Positions 1 to 12,099 of a DNA stretch of 64,000 bases are shown piece by piece. The DNA is from Argentina anserina. Its lineage: Eukaryota > Streptophyta > Magnoliopsida > Rosales > Rosaceae. Where the stretch lies: NCBI RefSeq assembly GCF_933775445.1, contig NC_065873.1, positions 8,556,001 to 8,620,000 of the forward strand. Direction: 5' to 3'. Position 1 is the first letter of the stretch. Each line of letters starts with the position of its first letter. The translations under genes were made by a program, and so were the position numbers. The notes below the pieces were generated by a model. It was not told the origin of the DNA and made no database searches. It worked only from the letters and a program-made list of their open reading frames with translations.

Positions 1-717
1 GGACTTGAATCGCGTGATTTTTGCCCCTAAGTCGATAGCAGAGGGCTCCAAGGGCGAGGACCGGCGTCGTGATGCTCTCCTCCGTGCCCTCGTGTCGCCG
101 ATGGTGCTCGACGGTGGTGATGAAGCTTGCAGCCTCAGGTTGGAGCGTGGAGGCTCACGACGTCTCGAGGAGATGCGTCAACCTCGGGGTTTGTAGAGAA
201 GTGCCGTGCGGTGCTCCTGTGCTAGGCGGTGAAGACCACGGCACCCTGGATGCCGAGATCGCCAGTGGAGACTTCGTTCGGAGGGAGAGAGCTCAAGGGA
301 AGAGAGAGAGACGAGAGGGAGCGCGGTTTGGGGAGAGAGAAGAGAGAGTGAGGGGTTTCCAATTTTGGAAACCCTAAACTGATAAGTTTTCCTTTTATAC
401 CCCTTTCTAAATCGGAAACTATCTTCAATTGTTAATAACTTTTACGTACAACGTCCGATTAAAACGCATCACTTATCCACGAACTCGTATCGACGAGCCC
501 TACAACTTTCGTGAAGGAAGTTTTCACAACCGATCGACGGAATAAAAGTCGATATATTCGTTCGGAAACGTAACGTTTTTTCTAATTAAACGTTCCGAGC
601 ACGTTTCGGTTTCCGTTTCGGAAAGTCGCAAACAATCAAATTCATTTTAATTGAATTTCACAACTTTATAGAATTCGAATCAAACCAAATATTATTTTGA
701 AAAATAGGGTTATTACA
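1..717 (-). repeat. 3' LTR of the Ty3 element, cut by the window edge
   Basis: On the minus strand the LTR begins TGTAATAACCC at 717, next to a purine-rich tract, and continues past position 1. A TATA-like TATAAAAGG lies at 399-391 (minus). Positions 629-717 match 4894-4983 almost base for base, which defines the LTR edge. The part around 380-600 resembles parts of the LTRs at 9420 and 27428 in reverse orientation, so all belong to one broad family. The short open frames here have no recognisable product. Confidence 0.8.
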
Positions 718-757
718 ATCTACCTCCCTTAAAGGAATTTCGTCCCGAAATTCAAGC

Positions 758-1801
758 TCACTCAACAAACAACTGTGGATATCTGGTTATCATGTCTGAC
801 TCTAGCTCCCAAGATGCATCACCTTCATCATGGTGACTCCACAATACCTTGACTAGCTCAACTTCTTTCCTCTGAAGCTTCTTTGTGGATCTATCCAAAA
901 TACGAACCGGCTCAACAACAAATGTGGCATTTTCCTTCACTTCAATGGTGCTATGATCGATCACATGTGACTCATCTGGTACATACTTCCTCAACATGGA
1001 AATGTGGAAGACGTTGTGAACGCCCGACATTCTAGTAGGCAAGGCTAGTCGATATGCTAGTTCGCCCACCTTCTCAAGTATCTCAAAGGGCCCAACGTAC
1101 CTCGGAGCCAACTTTCCCTTCTTGCCAAATCTCACCACACCCCTCATAGGTGAAACTTTCAAGAACACATGATCGCCGATCTCAAATTCCACATGTCTCC
1201 TCTTCAAGTCCGCATAGCTCTTTTGTCTGCTCTGAGCGGTCCGGATTCTATCCCGAATAATCGAGATCTTCTCCGTGGTTTCCTGAACCACCTCTGGACC
1301 CATCAGTGCCTCATCACCAACTTCAGCCCAACAGATCGGTGATCGACATGGTCTACCATAAAGAGCCTCATAAGGTGCCATGCCAATGCTAGAATGGTAG
1401 CTGTTGTTGTAGGCAAACTCAATCAATCTCAAATGATCTTCCCAGCTACCCTTGAAATCCAGCACACATGCTCTCAGCATGTCTTCCATCACCTGATTCA
1501 CCCTTTCCGTCTGTCCATCCGTCTGAGGGTGAAAAGCTGTTCTCATATCCAAGGTAGTGCCCATCGCCTTCTGCATGCAACCCCAGAACTTCGAAGTGAA
1601 ACGTGGATCTCGATCGGAAACAATAGAAACTGGAGTGCCATGAAGTCTCACTACCTCATCCACATATAGTTTCCCTAGTACGTCCACTGAGTACTTCATC
1701 GAAATTGGAAGAAAATGGGCCGACTTCGTCAACCGATCGACAATCACCCATATAACATCGTGACCTTTCTTCGATCTAGGCAATCCAGTCACAAAATCCA
1801 T
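758..1801 (-). pseudogene. Ty3 integrase core and chromodomain-like C-terminus
   Basis: Open frame of 347 residues, in the same frame as the polymerase piece upstream but separated from it by a TAG codon at 1820-1822. It starts in the integrase catalytic core: VIVDRLTKSAHF carries the first catalytic Asp, VSDRDPRFTS the second, and the region before YHSSIGMAPYEALYGR the Glu. After that comes the GPFEILEKVG-type C-terminal domain and a tail ending SWELESDMITRYPQLF, typical of Tekay/Del chromoviruses, which use it in chromatin targeting. The ATG at 1801 is just the first Met after the stop, not a natural start. Confidence 0.88.
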
Positions 1802-1819
1802 AGATATCTGCTCCCACTT

Positions 1820-4084
1820 CTAAAGAGTAATAGTCAATGATTTCAACATGCCAGCTGGTCGTTGATGTTCTGCTTTCACTTGCTGACACGTAAGGCACTT
1901 CGATACAAACTCTACTACATCTTTCTTCATACCGTTCCACCAGAATTGCCTGCATAGGTCCTTGTACATCTTGGTGTTCCCTGGATGAACGGTATAACGT
2001 GATCGATGTGCCATACGAAGGACCTCCTCCTTGAGCTCATCACAATCTGGGACACACAATCTTGCCCCAAACCTCAACCCTCCATCGGGTCCAACTCTCC
2101 CCTCGGAAGGGCACTCATCAAGCGTATCCACTACAATATCTGCCAACTTAGCTTGTGAGAATCTATCTCGCGCCTGACCCTGTATGATCCTCGTGATCAA
2201 TGTGGGTTGCACTGTGACGCTACCAAGAAAGACTCTTGGTTCTCCTCCCGATGGTACCAAATCAAACTCTGATGCAGTTTCGAGCATGAACCATTCTTGG
2301 ACCATAAGTGAAGCCACCACACCTCTCGGTTTCCTGCTCAATGCATCGGCCACCACATTTGCCTTCCCCGGGTGGTACTTCAATGTGAAGTCATAGTCCT
2401 TGAGGAGTTCCATCCATCTCCTCTGCCTCATATTCAACTCCTTCTGTAAGAACAAGTACTTCAAACTCTTATGATCTGAAAAGAGTTGAAATTTCTCACC
2501 ATACAAGTAATGTCTCCAAATCTTCAGGGCAAACACTACTGCCGTAAGCTCAAGGTCATGTGTGGGGTAGTTCTTCTCATGAATCTTTAACTGTCTAGAG
2601 CCATATGCAACAACTCCTCCATGCTGCATCAACACACAACCCAAACCTTGAAGTGAAGCATCACTGTAAATGACAAAACCACCACCACTTGAATGAATTG
2701 TCAACACTGGAGCTGTGGTCAGACTGGTCTTTAGTTTGTTGAATGCTTCCTCACATGCATCTGTCCACATGAACGGAGTATCTTTCTTGGTCAACTTGGT
2801 CAATGAAGATGCAATACTAGAAAACCCCTCGATAAACCTCCTGTAGTAACCTGCCAAACCGAGGAAACTACGAATCTCTGTAGGGTTCTTTGGACGACTC
2901 CAATTCTTTACTGCCTCTACCTTTAACGGGTCCACCAGTACTCCATCTTTTGAGACAACATGACCAAGGAATTTGACCTCTTCTTTCCAGAACTCACACT
3001 TCTCTAGCTTGGCATACAATCTTGCCTCCTTCAAGGTCTGCAACAATGTTCTCAGATGCACCACATGTTCTTCTTGTGTTTTGGAGTGTATCAGAATGTC
3101 ATCCACAAACACTAGCACAAACTCATCCAAGTACGGGCTAAATACTTGGTTCATAAAACTCATAAAGACAGCTGGTGCATTCGTTAGACCAAATGGCATG
3201 ACAACAAACTCATAATGTCCATACCGGGTCCTGAAGGCTGTCTTCGATATATCTTCTTCCTTCACCCTGAGCTGATGATAACCGGATCTCAAATCAATCT
3301 TAGAGAACACCGTAGCACCTTTGAGCTGATCGAACAAGTCATCAATCCTAGGTAAGGGGTACCTATTCTTGATGGTCACCTTGTTCAGTTCCCTGTAGTC
3401 CACACACAACCGCAGAGAACCATCTTTCTTTTTCACGAACAAAACCGGTGCTCCCCAAGGTGAAACACTAAGTCGAATGAACCCTTGCTCCAATAGCTCA
3501 TCAATCTGCACCTTCAACTCCTTAAGTTCGTTTTGCCCCATTCTATAGGGCGCCTTTGACACAGGTGCCGTACCAGGTACTACATCAATGCAGAAATCAA
3601 CTACCATTCGAGGAGGTAGCCCTGGTATCTCTTGGAACACCTCACTAAACTCGGACACTACCACAATGTCTGCAGTAGTTACTTCCTGATCCAATGATTC
3701 CACATGTGCCAAAACTCCTGATCTCATGGCATTATCTGACTTGAGGCAACGATAACGAAACACTGGCTCCCCGGGTCTATGAAAAGACACCACCATGTCA
3801 AAACAATCAATCACCGCATGCTGCGGCCTCAGCCAATCAATCCCCAAGATCACATCATAAGTGTGGTCCGGAATTACAATCAATGAAGCAGAGAACTCTC
3901 TACTTCCAATCACAATCGGACAAGCTTTGCAGATTGTCTCTAACTCAAGTGACACTCCAAGGGGCGAAGTGACACATAAGGCGTTCCCAAGAGGTGTAGG
4001 AATCAATCCTAGCATCTCTAACCGATCTAGCAATAAATGAATGCGATGCTCCCGTATCAAACAGTACTCTAGCAAGGTAGTCAA
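1820..4084 (-). pseudogene. Ty3 pol: protease end, reverse transcriptase, RNase H, integrase zinc domain
   Basis: 754-residue open frame. It begins in the second half of the aspartic protease (VILGIDWL motif), then a reverse transcriptase with [14 protein letters not shown] and the catalytic FVDDILIHS box, an RNase H domain ([13 protein letters not shown], then [11 protein letters not shown]), and an HHCC zinc finger (HPGNTKMY, then KCLTCQQVK). It stops at TAG (1820-1822), exactly where the integrase core should follow. The protease active site (FDTGASHSF) is in the gag frame, so a one-base frameshift lies near 4030. Confidence 0.92.
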
Positions 4085-4901
4085 AAAATGATAATGTACC
4101 TTCCACCCCTGTGTCTCGCTGACCCACTGCGAACACTCTAGCTTGGGCCGCTGGTAGCTGTCTCTGCGGCCATTCCTGTCTTCCCTGAAGAGGTTGGGTA
4201 CAATCTCTAGCTATGTGTCCCACTTGCCAGCAACGGTGGCAGCCTGCTCTCTTCGGTTTCGGACATGCTGAGGCGTAATGTCCCATCTCATTGCAGCAAT
4301 AACACCTCACTGATGCCAATGGTCTAACTGGTGCAGCTCTGATAGATAGGGGTGTTGCCCTTGTCGAAACCTGATAGTGGGGTCTTGGCCTCTTCCATGC
4401 CCTACCCGTCGGCCCTGAGTGCTCACTGCATGTGCAGATTGCCTTGCATTTTCCCTTCGCATCTCTACTTCCCACATCTCCTGCTCGAGTCTTATCTGCT
4501 TGCTCCAAGCTCATGGCACTCTTAAATATCAACTCCTTTGTAGTCAGGCAAAGGACTGATATCATGGTCTTGTACTCCTCTTTCAGTCCGCGTAGATACT
4601 TCTGAGCTAAAGAGGTCGCACCCATAGGCCTGACATACCGGTACAGCTGCGAAAATCGAGCATCATGCTCTCTAACTGTCATGTCTCCCTGTACCAGAGC
4701 CAGAAACTCAAGCTCTAAGTTCTCCTGTACTGAGGCTGGAAAATACTTCTCTCGGAAAAGGGTAGTGAAACTTCCCCATGTGAATGTAGACACATCCATT
4801 GTCTGTCTCATGCTCTTCCACCAGTCTAGAGCATCATCTTTTAGAAAGAATGTAGCTATTTTTCTCTTCTCAATCTCTGTGCACTCTATCATCTCAAACA
4901 A
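3945..4901 (-). pseudogene. Ty3 gag remnant with two CCHC knuckles and protease start
   Basis: About 318 residues, with no ATG at its upstream end because the frame runs straight into LTR sequence. The gag capsid region includes FLKDDALDWWKSM and REKYFPASVQENLELEF. Two zinc knuckles follow, CYCCNEMGHYASAC and [14 protein letters not shown], and then the protease active-site motif FDTGASHSF. The first roughly hundred residues of a normal gag are absent. Past the protease motif the frame is lost and the pol frame takes over. Confidence 0.88.
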
Positions 4902-4983
4902 TCAAATTCATTTTAATTAAATTTCACAACTTTATAGAATTCAAATCAAACCAAATATTGTTTTGAAAAATAGGGTTATTACA
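4894..4983 (-). repeat. Stub of the 5' LTR fused to gag
   Basis: The segment matches 629-717 of the 3' LTR with a few substitutions, starts TGTAATAACCC on the minus strand at 4983 and changes into gag sequence at a shared CAAACAATC-like stretch. Everything from LTR base about 90 to the middle of gag is missing. Confidence 0.85.
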
Positions 4984-5189
4984 GTTTATAAATATATTAA
5001 ATTTAATTAAAAATTAGCAAAAACGATAAATCTGATATAATCCGATATATCTCGATATATCCTCGTTATATCCTTATTTTACAAAACCGATACGATACCG
5101 ATAACCGCTATTTAGACCATTGTCTACGGTTCATGGGTAAGTGAAATGTTATTTTAATAAATGATTTTGAAGAGTTTTTTGTGATTATG
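4984..5189. other. AT-rich spacer between two transposon remnants
   Basis: Contains short repeats of the type CGATATATC and CGATACGATACC around 5030-5105. No reading frame or RNA motif was recognised. Confidence 0.4.
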
Positions 5190-6412
5190 GACTATAGTGA
5201 ATGTGAGCAAATCTCACTATGACGAGCCTACCCTTGGTGGTGACTCATGTTTACGTTTTCTTAAAAAGATCGAACTATGACATGTATATAATATAGTGGA
5301 TTGTGTATGTGTACGAAAATGGTAAATACGAATCATATATATGGGTTGCTATATTATATAATGTTTCGGTTTTATTTCAAATGTGAGATTATAATGTTGT
5401 GACTATATTCATATTGTCGTATAAGAGTCACTTGGTTGTAGTACAATAAACTTGTGTTGATTGTTATATTGTATGTGGTTTTAAGATTGAGTCTTGTTAA
5501 AATGTAATCTGGTCTTCGGACATTGTTGGCAGTAATCGGACTTAAGCCTTGGTCGGGTGTCAGTTACGATCAGTTAGAGCTCTAGTCTGTCTGCCGGTGT
5601 ACTGCATGAGGGGTAACATATGAGTGATATTGGGTAACAGATGAGCTACCCAGTGCTTGTCGGTGTACTACATGAGGCGTAACAGATGGGTTGCCCAGTG
5701 CTTATCGGTGTACTGCATGAGGGGTAACATATGGGTTTCCTGGGTCTCATGAGTACCCATGTTATTCAGTGATATTGGGTAACATATGAGTTGCCCAGTG
5801 TCTGTCGGTGTACTGCATGAGGGGTAACAGATGTGTACCTGGGTCTCACGAGTACCCATGTTTTAAATGATTTTGGGTAACCAGATAGGTTGCCCAGTGC
5901 CTGTCGTTGTACTACATGAGGGGTAACAGATAAGTTGCCTGGTTCTCATGAGTACCCATGTTTTTAAATGATTGTTGGTAACAGATGGGTTGCCCAGTGT
6001 CACATGAGTACGTTTGTCTTTAAATGTTATCTGTTATATTTCCTTTGTAAGCGATGTATGTTATACTGTTAGTTTATTCATACGGGTTGAAAAGCTTACC
6101 GGGTTTGTGTTTACAATCTTGTGCACCAATTCAATGGTGTGAGGGATAGTTTTGCAGGTGAGGATTAACAGAATCAGAGGGCTTACTCTGAAGATTTCTT
6201 TCTTCTGTTTGTGGTGTGGATTGAGTGAATTTTACATTACCATTGGTTATAATACTGAGTGGTTATGTATTATTCAAGTCGACTGAGTCGTGCTGTTGAC
6301 TCAGTTTCGATACACTGTTGTTATAAGATGATTTCAATATAATTGAGATTGTTTTAGAGTTTTCATAGCTTCGAATTTGAATTTTTATCATTTGAATTTC
6401 GGGGCTGTGACA
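5190..6412 (+). repeat. 5'-truncated long LTR (same family as the solo LTRs)
   Basis: Aligns by eye with the 3' half of the solo LTR at 9420-12045. Both have a GTGAGCAAATCTCAC-type start, the ACCTAGCC/TTGGCCGG-type block, repeated GGGTAACA units with CATGAGTACCC, GTTGTTTTAGAG near the end, and a GCTGTGACA terminus at 6412. The first 1.4 kb of the LTR is missing. The bases after the end are TATAT, a possible target duplication that cannot be verified because the other end is lost. Confidence 0.72.
5590..6005 (+). repeat. Tandem repeat array inside the LTR
   Basis: Five imperfect units each begin near CGGTGTACTGCATGAGGGG and end GTTGCCCAGTG. Unit length varies from about 45 to 115 bp through loss of the middle part. 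The related LTRs at 11380-11560 and 29230-29430 carry only two or three such units. Confidence 0.75.
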
Positions 6413-7099
6413 TATATATATATAATACTTTCGGATTGTATGTATATTTTAGGATAGGTGATGACGTGAATGATTTTTGGTTGATATAAATTTTACGGGT
6501 TGTTAAATAAGGAGAAACTCCATTACTGTATATACTTGAACACGTACTCTTGAAATTATTATCGTTTTTCAAATACACTGGCCTTTGGAGAGTAGCGCCC
6601 TTCAATGGTGAATTGGTGACACAACAAGGAATGAAATTAGAATAAGGAATGTAATTGGAAATATGATAATCCTTATGTAATCTCCTCTTTTTTGTCCTTA
6701 ACGTGATTACACAACATCCAAGTAAAATACTAATTTTGAGTATATTATACGATCTTTTGATCTACTTCTACTAAAATTCCTCTCATAATGAATCTAATTG
6801 GGTAATTAAAAGACGAGAAAGAACAGTGAGGAGGTTCTTCCAAACAGATGAGAAGAGAGGGCAAGATGTAGATGAGAAGAAATAAAATAAAAAAGCTTAA
6901 ACATAATATAAATTGCCAGGTTATCGAATCTTGCTTAATTAACCTTCCTTAAATGATGCAGTGCACTATTAATATAAATACGTGTCCACAAAACTTCAAA
7001 TGCGTAGTGCGCTAATATGACATGAAAGGAATAAAACATATATGATATGAAAGCAATAAAACATTCTTGTTTTACCGAAGCGCGTGGAGTGAATCGCAG
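6413..7099. other. Intergenic, AT-rich
   Basis: Starts with a short TA run. No coding frame of substance, no RNA gene and no clear transposon end were seen. The last part should hold the promoter of the USE1-type gene. Confidence 0.4.
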
Positions 7100-9180
7100 T
7101 TTCCATATAAGTGCGAGATATGGAAAAAGTTAAAACGCCTCTCTCTCTCTCTGCCCAAATCGCCGGAGCTCGAAACCACCGGCCGGTTAGCATAGAGACA
7201 CATCTCAATCGTTCTGTTGGTTTTCGATTAGGGTCTTCCTTTGCGTCTCTATCGTGTTTGTTTTCTCGGTGCTGCTCGCTCTCTCAAATATTAGGTGCGA
7301 ATTTCAATGTCAATTTTTTTCTTTGGGATTCTCAATTCGAATTGGGTCTGAATTCAATTGATGCTCTAGTTGATTTTGTTTTATGAAATTCTGATTCTTG
7401 TAGCTGGTTTTCAGTTTGTACGTGACTGTTTCTATTTTTGGAAATTTTAAGTTAGTTTCAGTAATTGAAGTATATAGACGATAATGATTGAATTCCTACT
7501 TGGTAGAATCCATGAGTGGAGTAGGATTTGGTTCTGTTTGATGAAATAACATGTTTTGCAGGGACAGGTTATAATTTGTTTCAGTGCCACGTATTAGTTA
7601 GGTTTACATGGTAGAACATTGTTGAAACTCTCCTGAGTGCAAGATTCATAATTTCAAAATTATGGACTGTAAGAAATAACAAGTGTGCTTTCATATGGTC
7701 TACATGTCTGCTACAGTGAAAAGAAACGAAAATCTAATTAGGCTGCATCAGAAACACAAAGCTAGTACAAATACTTGCGAGATTTTGTATTGGTTAAGCT
7801 AGTTTATTATTGGCCTTGTTCATTACATGTTAATTTTAATTTTCTCTAAGCTATGCTTTCATGTCAGTTTGTGTACCGACTTGGATTAATCAATTCTGAA
7901 GTATTTGTATTTGAAGACCGCCTCCTGGATTGGATGAATTGAGGAACTCTTTTCTTTTTGGTTTAAAACTGCAAGTTTACTTGCCCTCTATGAATGTTTT
8001 GTGTTTTACAGTTGTTCTTGTAAATTAAAATAAAAGCATTCGTTACTACACCCTAGAATTCTTAGGCAGCCTAGTAGTATTCAGAATGATCCCGTCTGCT
8101 TTAGGGGACAGACATACTTAATTGATAAGAGTCATAAGTCTATAAACCTCCTAGATCTCATTGGTCTCTTCTACCATGCTCCTACATCAGTTGCTGGATT
8201 TCGCCTAACCTATTTTATTGCCTAAGTTTCCGTTTCATACTTGACAGGGTTTTGGGATGAAAGTGAGCAAAATAGAGGTGAACTTGAGGAGGCTGCTTGC
8301 AGCTGCTCCTCAGCAACAAAACCAGGCAAAACTTTCGCATTATGTTGCTACTTTACAAGAACAAGTAGAACAACTAGCTGAAGAGAGAACAGAGGAAGGC
8401 CTACCTAGAGTTTCAAAGGCTGTTTTGAGTGACTATTCAGAGAAGATCGAAGCCATTGCTTTGAAATTAGCTGCTCCGTCGCCTAATTTGCAAGAACCCC
8501 AGGAGTCCCTCGCAAGAATATCAGTCAAAGCAAAGTCACCAGAAATAGGAGACAATCAGAGTCCCCATTCTCCAGGTCTGAGAAGACGAATTGTGCCCAA
8601 CTTAAACATCCAAGATGGAACTCGTGAGACATTTGCTGCAGATTCTTCGCCACCTGTTAAACTTGATACTGCAGCTCAAGCACAGATTGAAAAACATAGA
8701 CGACTTCAGGAGGATTTGACTGATGAAATGGTTGGGTTGGCGAGGCAACTCAAAGAGACTAGTCTCGTGATGAGCCAGTCTGTGCAAAACACTGAAAAAC
8801 TGCTCGACTCTACTGAGGAGGCTGTGGAAAGGAGCCTGGCAAGCACTGGTCATGCAACCGCACGGGCATCTGATATATACACAAAAACTTCAAAGACCTC
8901 GTGTTTCATATGGCTTTTAATGTTTCTAATGACATGTATATTCATCATGGTTGTACTTTTAATCCGTGTCACTTAGAGTGTGTATCGTTAGTAAGATTGC
9001 GTAGGATCCATGGTTCTCGAATACCCTTTCTTAATTTGTTTGCAAGAACTCCTGGAGACTTTTGTTGACGGAAGAAAGATCTGACCTTTAATCTGTTAAC
9101 ATGGGTAGGAACTTTTCTTTTTAAATAGATAGAAGTTCTTGAGATGGCGAAGAACTTTTTTGGCATGATCACCTGTGCTA
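7100..9180 (+). other. Transcription unit of the USE1-type gene, with a leader intron
   Basis: A CT-rich leader (CTCTCTCTCTCTC near 7139) ends at a plausible donor TTAG|GTGCGA (7294/7295). The acceptor TTGACAG lies at 8241-8247, nine bases before the ATG. That gives a leader intron of about 950 bp, a common arrangement for plant housekeeping genes. Transcript ends are inferred. The leader also holds a short upstream ATG frame from 7111. Confidence 0.5.
8257..8976 (+). CDS. USE1-type vesicle transport SNARE
   Basis: Intact single-exon frame of 239 residues. USE1 proteins are ER-anchored Q-SNAREs that work in fusion of Golgi-derived (COPI) vesicles with the ER. The N-terminal part ([17 protein letters not shown] onward) is the conserved USE1 start. 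Residues 30-60 are helical and acidic, and 60-125 are low-complexity Ser/Pro. From about 130 a coiled-coil SNARE motif runs ([18 protein letters not shown] through [13 protein letters not shown]). The C-terminus is one hydrophobic anchor, [18 protein letters not shown], followed by a short tail, as expected of a tail-anchored SNARE. Length fits plant homologues. The ATG is the first in the exon. Assignment rests on recalled family features, not a search. Confidence 0.88.
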   Translation: MKVSKIEVNLRRLLAAAPQQQNQAKLSHYVATLQEQVEQLAEERTEEGLPRVSKAVLSDYSEKIEAIALKLAAPSPNLQEPQESLARISVKAKSPEIGDNQSPHSPGLRRRIVPNLNIQDGTRETFAADSSPPVKLDTAAQAQIEKHRRLQEDLTDEMVGLARQLKETSLVMSQSVQNTEKLLDSTEEAVERSLASTGHATARASDIYTKTSKTSCFIWLLMFLMTCIFIMVVLLIRVT

Positions 9181-9209
9181 CCTACAAAGAACAAAAACAA
9201 ACAGTATAC

Positions 9210-9300
9210 CTCTTGCCAGTAAAGTTGTAACTCAGATACCACAAAGATCTTATCAATGCTAAGTGTGTCATCAACAAAAGTTGGCTTGGCATCAGGACCT
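9210..9300 (-). pseudogene. PTEN-like pseudogene exon (downstream part)
   Basis: On the minus strand the frame reads DDTLSIDKIFVVSELQ, like the IFFVVSELQ stretch I recall from plant PTEN1-type phosphatases downstream of the catalytic domain. It ends at a donor-like GAG|GTATAC (9210/9209). It lies beyond the solo LTR from the catalytic-loop exon at 12.1 kb and in the correct order. There are no complete flanking exons. Confidence 0.5.
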
Positions 9301-9414
9301 GTTCAAGTACATATAGGTGGTAACGTGCTTCTTAATTAATGTACCAAAATCACACGAAAACACTACTGTTGTATACGGACTCTTAATTTCATCACTATAT
9401 ATATCGGTGAAAAT

Positions 9415-12050
9415 CTGAATGTAATGACCCGATTTTTCGGGATCAATATATATTTGAAGTGGTAGAAATTAATAAACTTTGTACGATTAATAAACCACAA
9501 TGTTGCACCTCGCGACATTGTAAATCGAAAACAGAATCGTTATCGGAAATTTTAATTAGGAAAACGTTACGTTTCCGAGACGCAAGAATCGACTTTTACT
9601 CCATCACTCATTTGTGAAAACTTCCTTCACGGAAGTTGTAGACTTCGTCGATATGAGTTCGTGGACACGTCACGCGTTCTAATCGGATGTCGTACGTGAA
9701 AGTTATTGACGATGGAAGTTAGTTTCCGCTTTTAGAAATTGGTATAAAATGGAATTAATTTGAGCTAGGGTTTCCATTTTCAAAAACCCTCACCCCGCCT
9801 CCCTTCTTCTATCTCTCTCTCCCCGACATCTCCCTCCCTCAGAAAAACCTCACCTCCGATCTCCCTACTCCGGGCGACGTGGCCCTCACCGCCGGCTCCT
9901 AGGTCCTCACCAGCTCGACTCCACCCACCTCCGAACAAGGCACGACCTCCCTCACCGCCGAGAAGCCACGCCGACTACCATAGATTCTTGCAGCAACTTG
10001 CCGCCGTCCAAGTTCTCCTCCGACAAAGCCAGGGCTCAAGGCAAGCGCTCCTCCACCGCTCTTCACCCTCGGTGCCACCTACAATCGGAGGGGGAAATCG
10101 AGATCACGCCGCTCCTCACCACGAATCGAGCACGGTCGGTCCAAGCTCTCTGACGAGCTCCGGTGCTTCCAAGGCGTGAATTAGGTGAGGATTCAATTAA
10201 ATTGGTTGTTGTGATTCTTGTTTGTGAATTTGTGGTTGAATTGGAGTGATTTGGGGAAGATCGGAGGAGGAATGGATGGAGGAGGTACCGCCGCCTAGGG
10301 CGACGCGTGAGGGAAGGTGAGGAGTGCATTGGGCGGCCTTGGGCTGTGGAGGGAAAGAGGAGAGAAAATGGATGGGTTTGGGGGCGGCGGTGGCGAGCTA
10401 CGCGTCGATTTTAGGAGTGGTGCGTGGTCCCCACGCGCTGCCACAGTAGATGGTGCGTGAACTCCACACGCCGCCACGTGCGGCGGCACGTGAACAGTGA
10501 TTTTCAAACAGTAATTTTTGTAAAATTATTTTTACGTACGGTGAATGTAAAAAGTAATTTACGTACAGTAAATGTAAATTTATTTTACGTACGGTGAATG
10601 TAAAATTATTTTACGTACAATAATTGTAAAAATAATTTCTGAAGGGTAAATCGGTAATTATTATTTACTGAGACAATATTTACGATGCAATAGTACATGG
10701 ATGTATAGGAATACGTAAATAGTATGTACATGTATAGAAATACGTAAATAGTATGTACTCATACAAGAATACGTTATTAATATGTATTTGTACAGTAATA
10801 CGTGAATAGTAATTACGTGAACAGTAATTTCGTAAAAACCAAAACTTGCTGAACAGTAAAACATTATTACTGTTTCGGCATTTAAGGTTTTATGTAACGC
10901 TTCTAAATTCACTTCTTATCGACACAACAAGTAAAAGATTCACGTTCGGAATCGTGGAAATTACGCTCAGGATTATAAGGTGAGTAAAATCTCACAGTGA
11001 CGAATCTACCCTTGCGGAGATTCATAATTATGCTTAATTTAAAAGAATGAACTATGATATGTATATGATATAGTAGATTGTGTATGTGTATGATCGGTAA
11101 AATAGGTACATATATATGGTTTGCTATATTATATACTGTCGTAAATTCCGTTTGCGAATGAGTTCATTTTGGTGTTGATATTTATTTATTTGAGCATGTC
11201 GATATATTTGTACAATATCATGCGATGATTGTTTGTACGTGGTTTTAACTTGAGTTATGTTAAAACGTTTTTGTGGTCTGTGGACCTGTCTTCGGACTTG
11301 TTGGCATGTCAGAACCTAGCCTTGGCCGGACGACAGTTACGATAAAGTTAGAGCTCTAGTCTGTCTGCCGGGTACTAACATGAGGGGTAACAGTGGTGTA
11401 CCAGCGCTTATGTGTACCTATATTTTTTTGGATATTGGGTGGCGAGAGGTTGCCCAATGTCGGGCGGCGTACTAACATGAGGGGTAACAGAGGTGTACCA
11501 ATGCTCATGAGTACCCGTATTATAAATGCATTTGGGTAAACAGAGGGGTTACCCGATTTCTCATGAGTATATATATTTTCAGTTAATATTGGACAACCAA
11601 ATGGAACGTCCAATGACTTATGAGTGCATTTATGATTGATGTTTTATGTATTTTCGTATATATGTTCATGCGAGTTATATTGTTGTTTTACTCATACGAT
11701 CTGCAAAGCTTATCGGGTTTGTGTTTACAATCCCGGTGCACCTATTCGATGGTGTAGGGGATAATTCCGTAAGTGTGGATTAGCGGAATTGACGAACAAC
11801 ACTAAAGACGTTGAAGTTGTTTTATTTTATCTCATGGTGAGGATTGAGATGATTTTTACATTTCCATTTGATATAATGCATGAATTATAAATTTAGTTTG
11901 TAATAATCAATTTAACTGAGTTGTACTATGAACTCAGTAATGATCAGCTGTGACTTTAATATGATTTCGATTTATTGAGATTGTTTTAGAGTTTTTCATG
12001 ACTTCGAAATTTGAGTTTCATACTTGAAATTTTTGAGTCGTGACACTGAA
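9415..12050 (+). mobile_element. Solo LTR with CTGAA target duplication
   Basis: The element is 9420-12045 (2626 bp), beginning TGTAATGACCC and ending GTCGTGACA, flanked by direct CTGAA copies at 9415-9419 and 12046-12050. A TATA-like TATAAAA lies at 9743. Related to the LTRs at 1, 5190 and 27428, so probably from the same Tekay/Del-like Ty3 family. No internal genes. Several short open frames at 9988-10507 are GC-rich LTR sequence, not genes. A paralogous copy of the flanking DNA at 15312-15930 lacks the insertion. Confidence 0.92.
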
Positions 12051-12099
12051 AATGGTTTGTTTCTGAGAACGAGAATGTAACTTCTCTGTATAATATATA

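Larger units (their letters stand above)
1..4983 (-). mobile_element. Degenerate Tekay/Del-like Ty3 (gypsy) LTR retrotransposon
   Basis: Minus-strand element. In element order it has an 89-bp stub of the 5' LTR (4983 down to about 4894), a gag remnant, protease, reverse transcriptase, RNase H, integrase, a polypurine tract (the complement lies at about 718-730) and a 3' LTR that runs off the window start. The integrase C-terminus has the chromodomain-like tail of Tekay/Del chromoviruses. Long LTRs fit that lineage. Primer binding site and gag N-terminus are missing. An in-frame stop and a frameshift break pol, so it is not autonomous. Confidence 0.9.

Noticed and set aside
4681..4920. Plus-strand frame of 79 codons
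   Set aside because: Antisense shadow of the gag frame, which has clear zinc knuckles.
9988..10507. GC-rich frames with Pro/Ser/His-rich translations
   Set aside because: Part of the solo LTR leader-like region; composition follows base content and the same region in the sister LTR has different frames.
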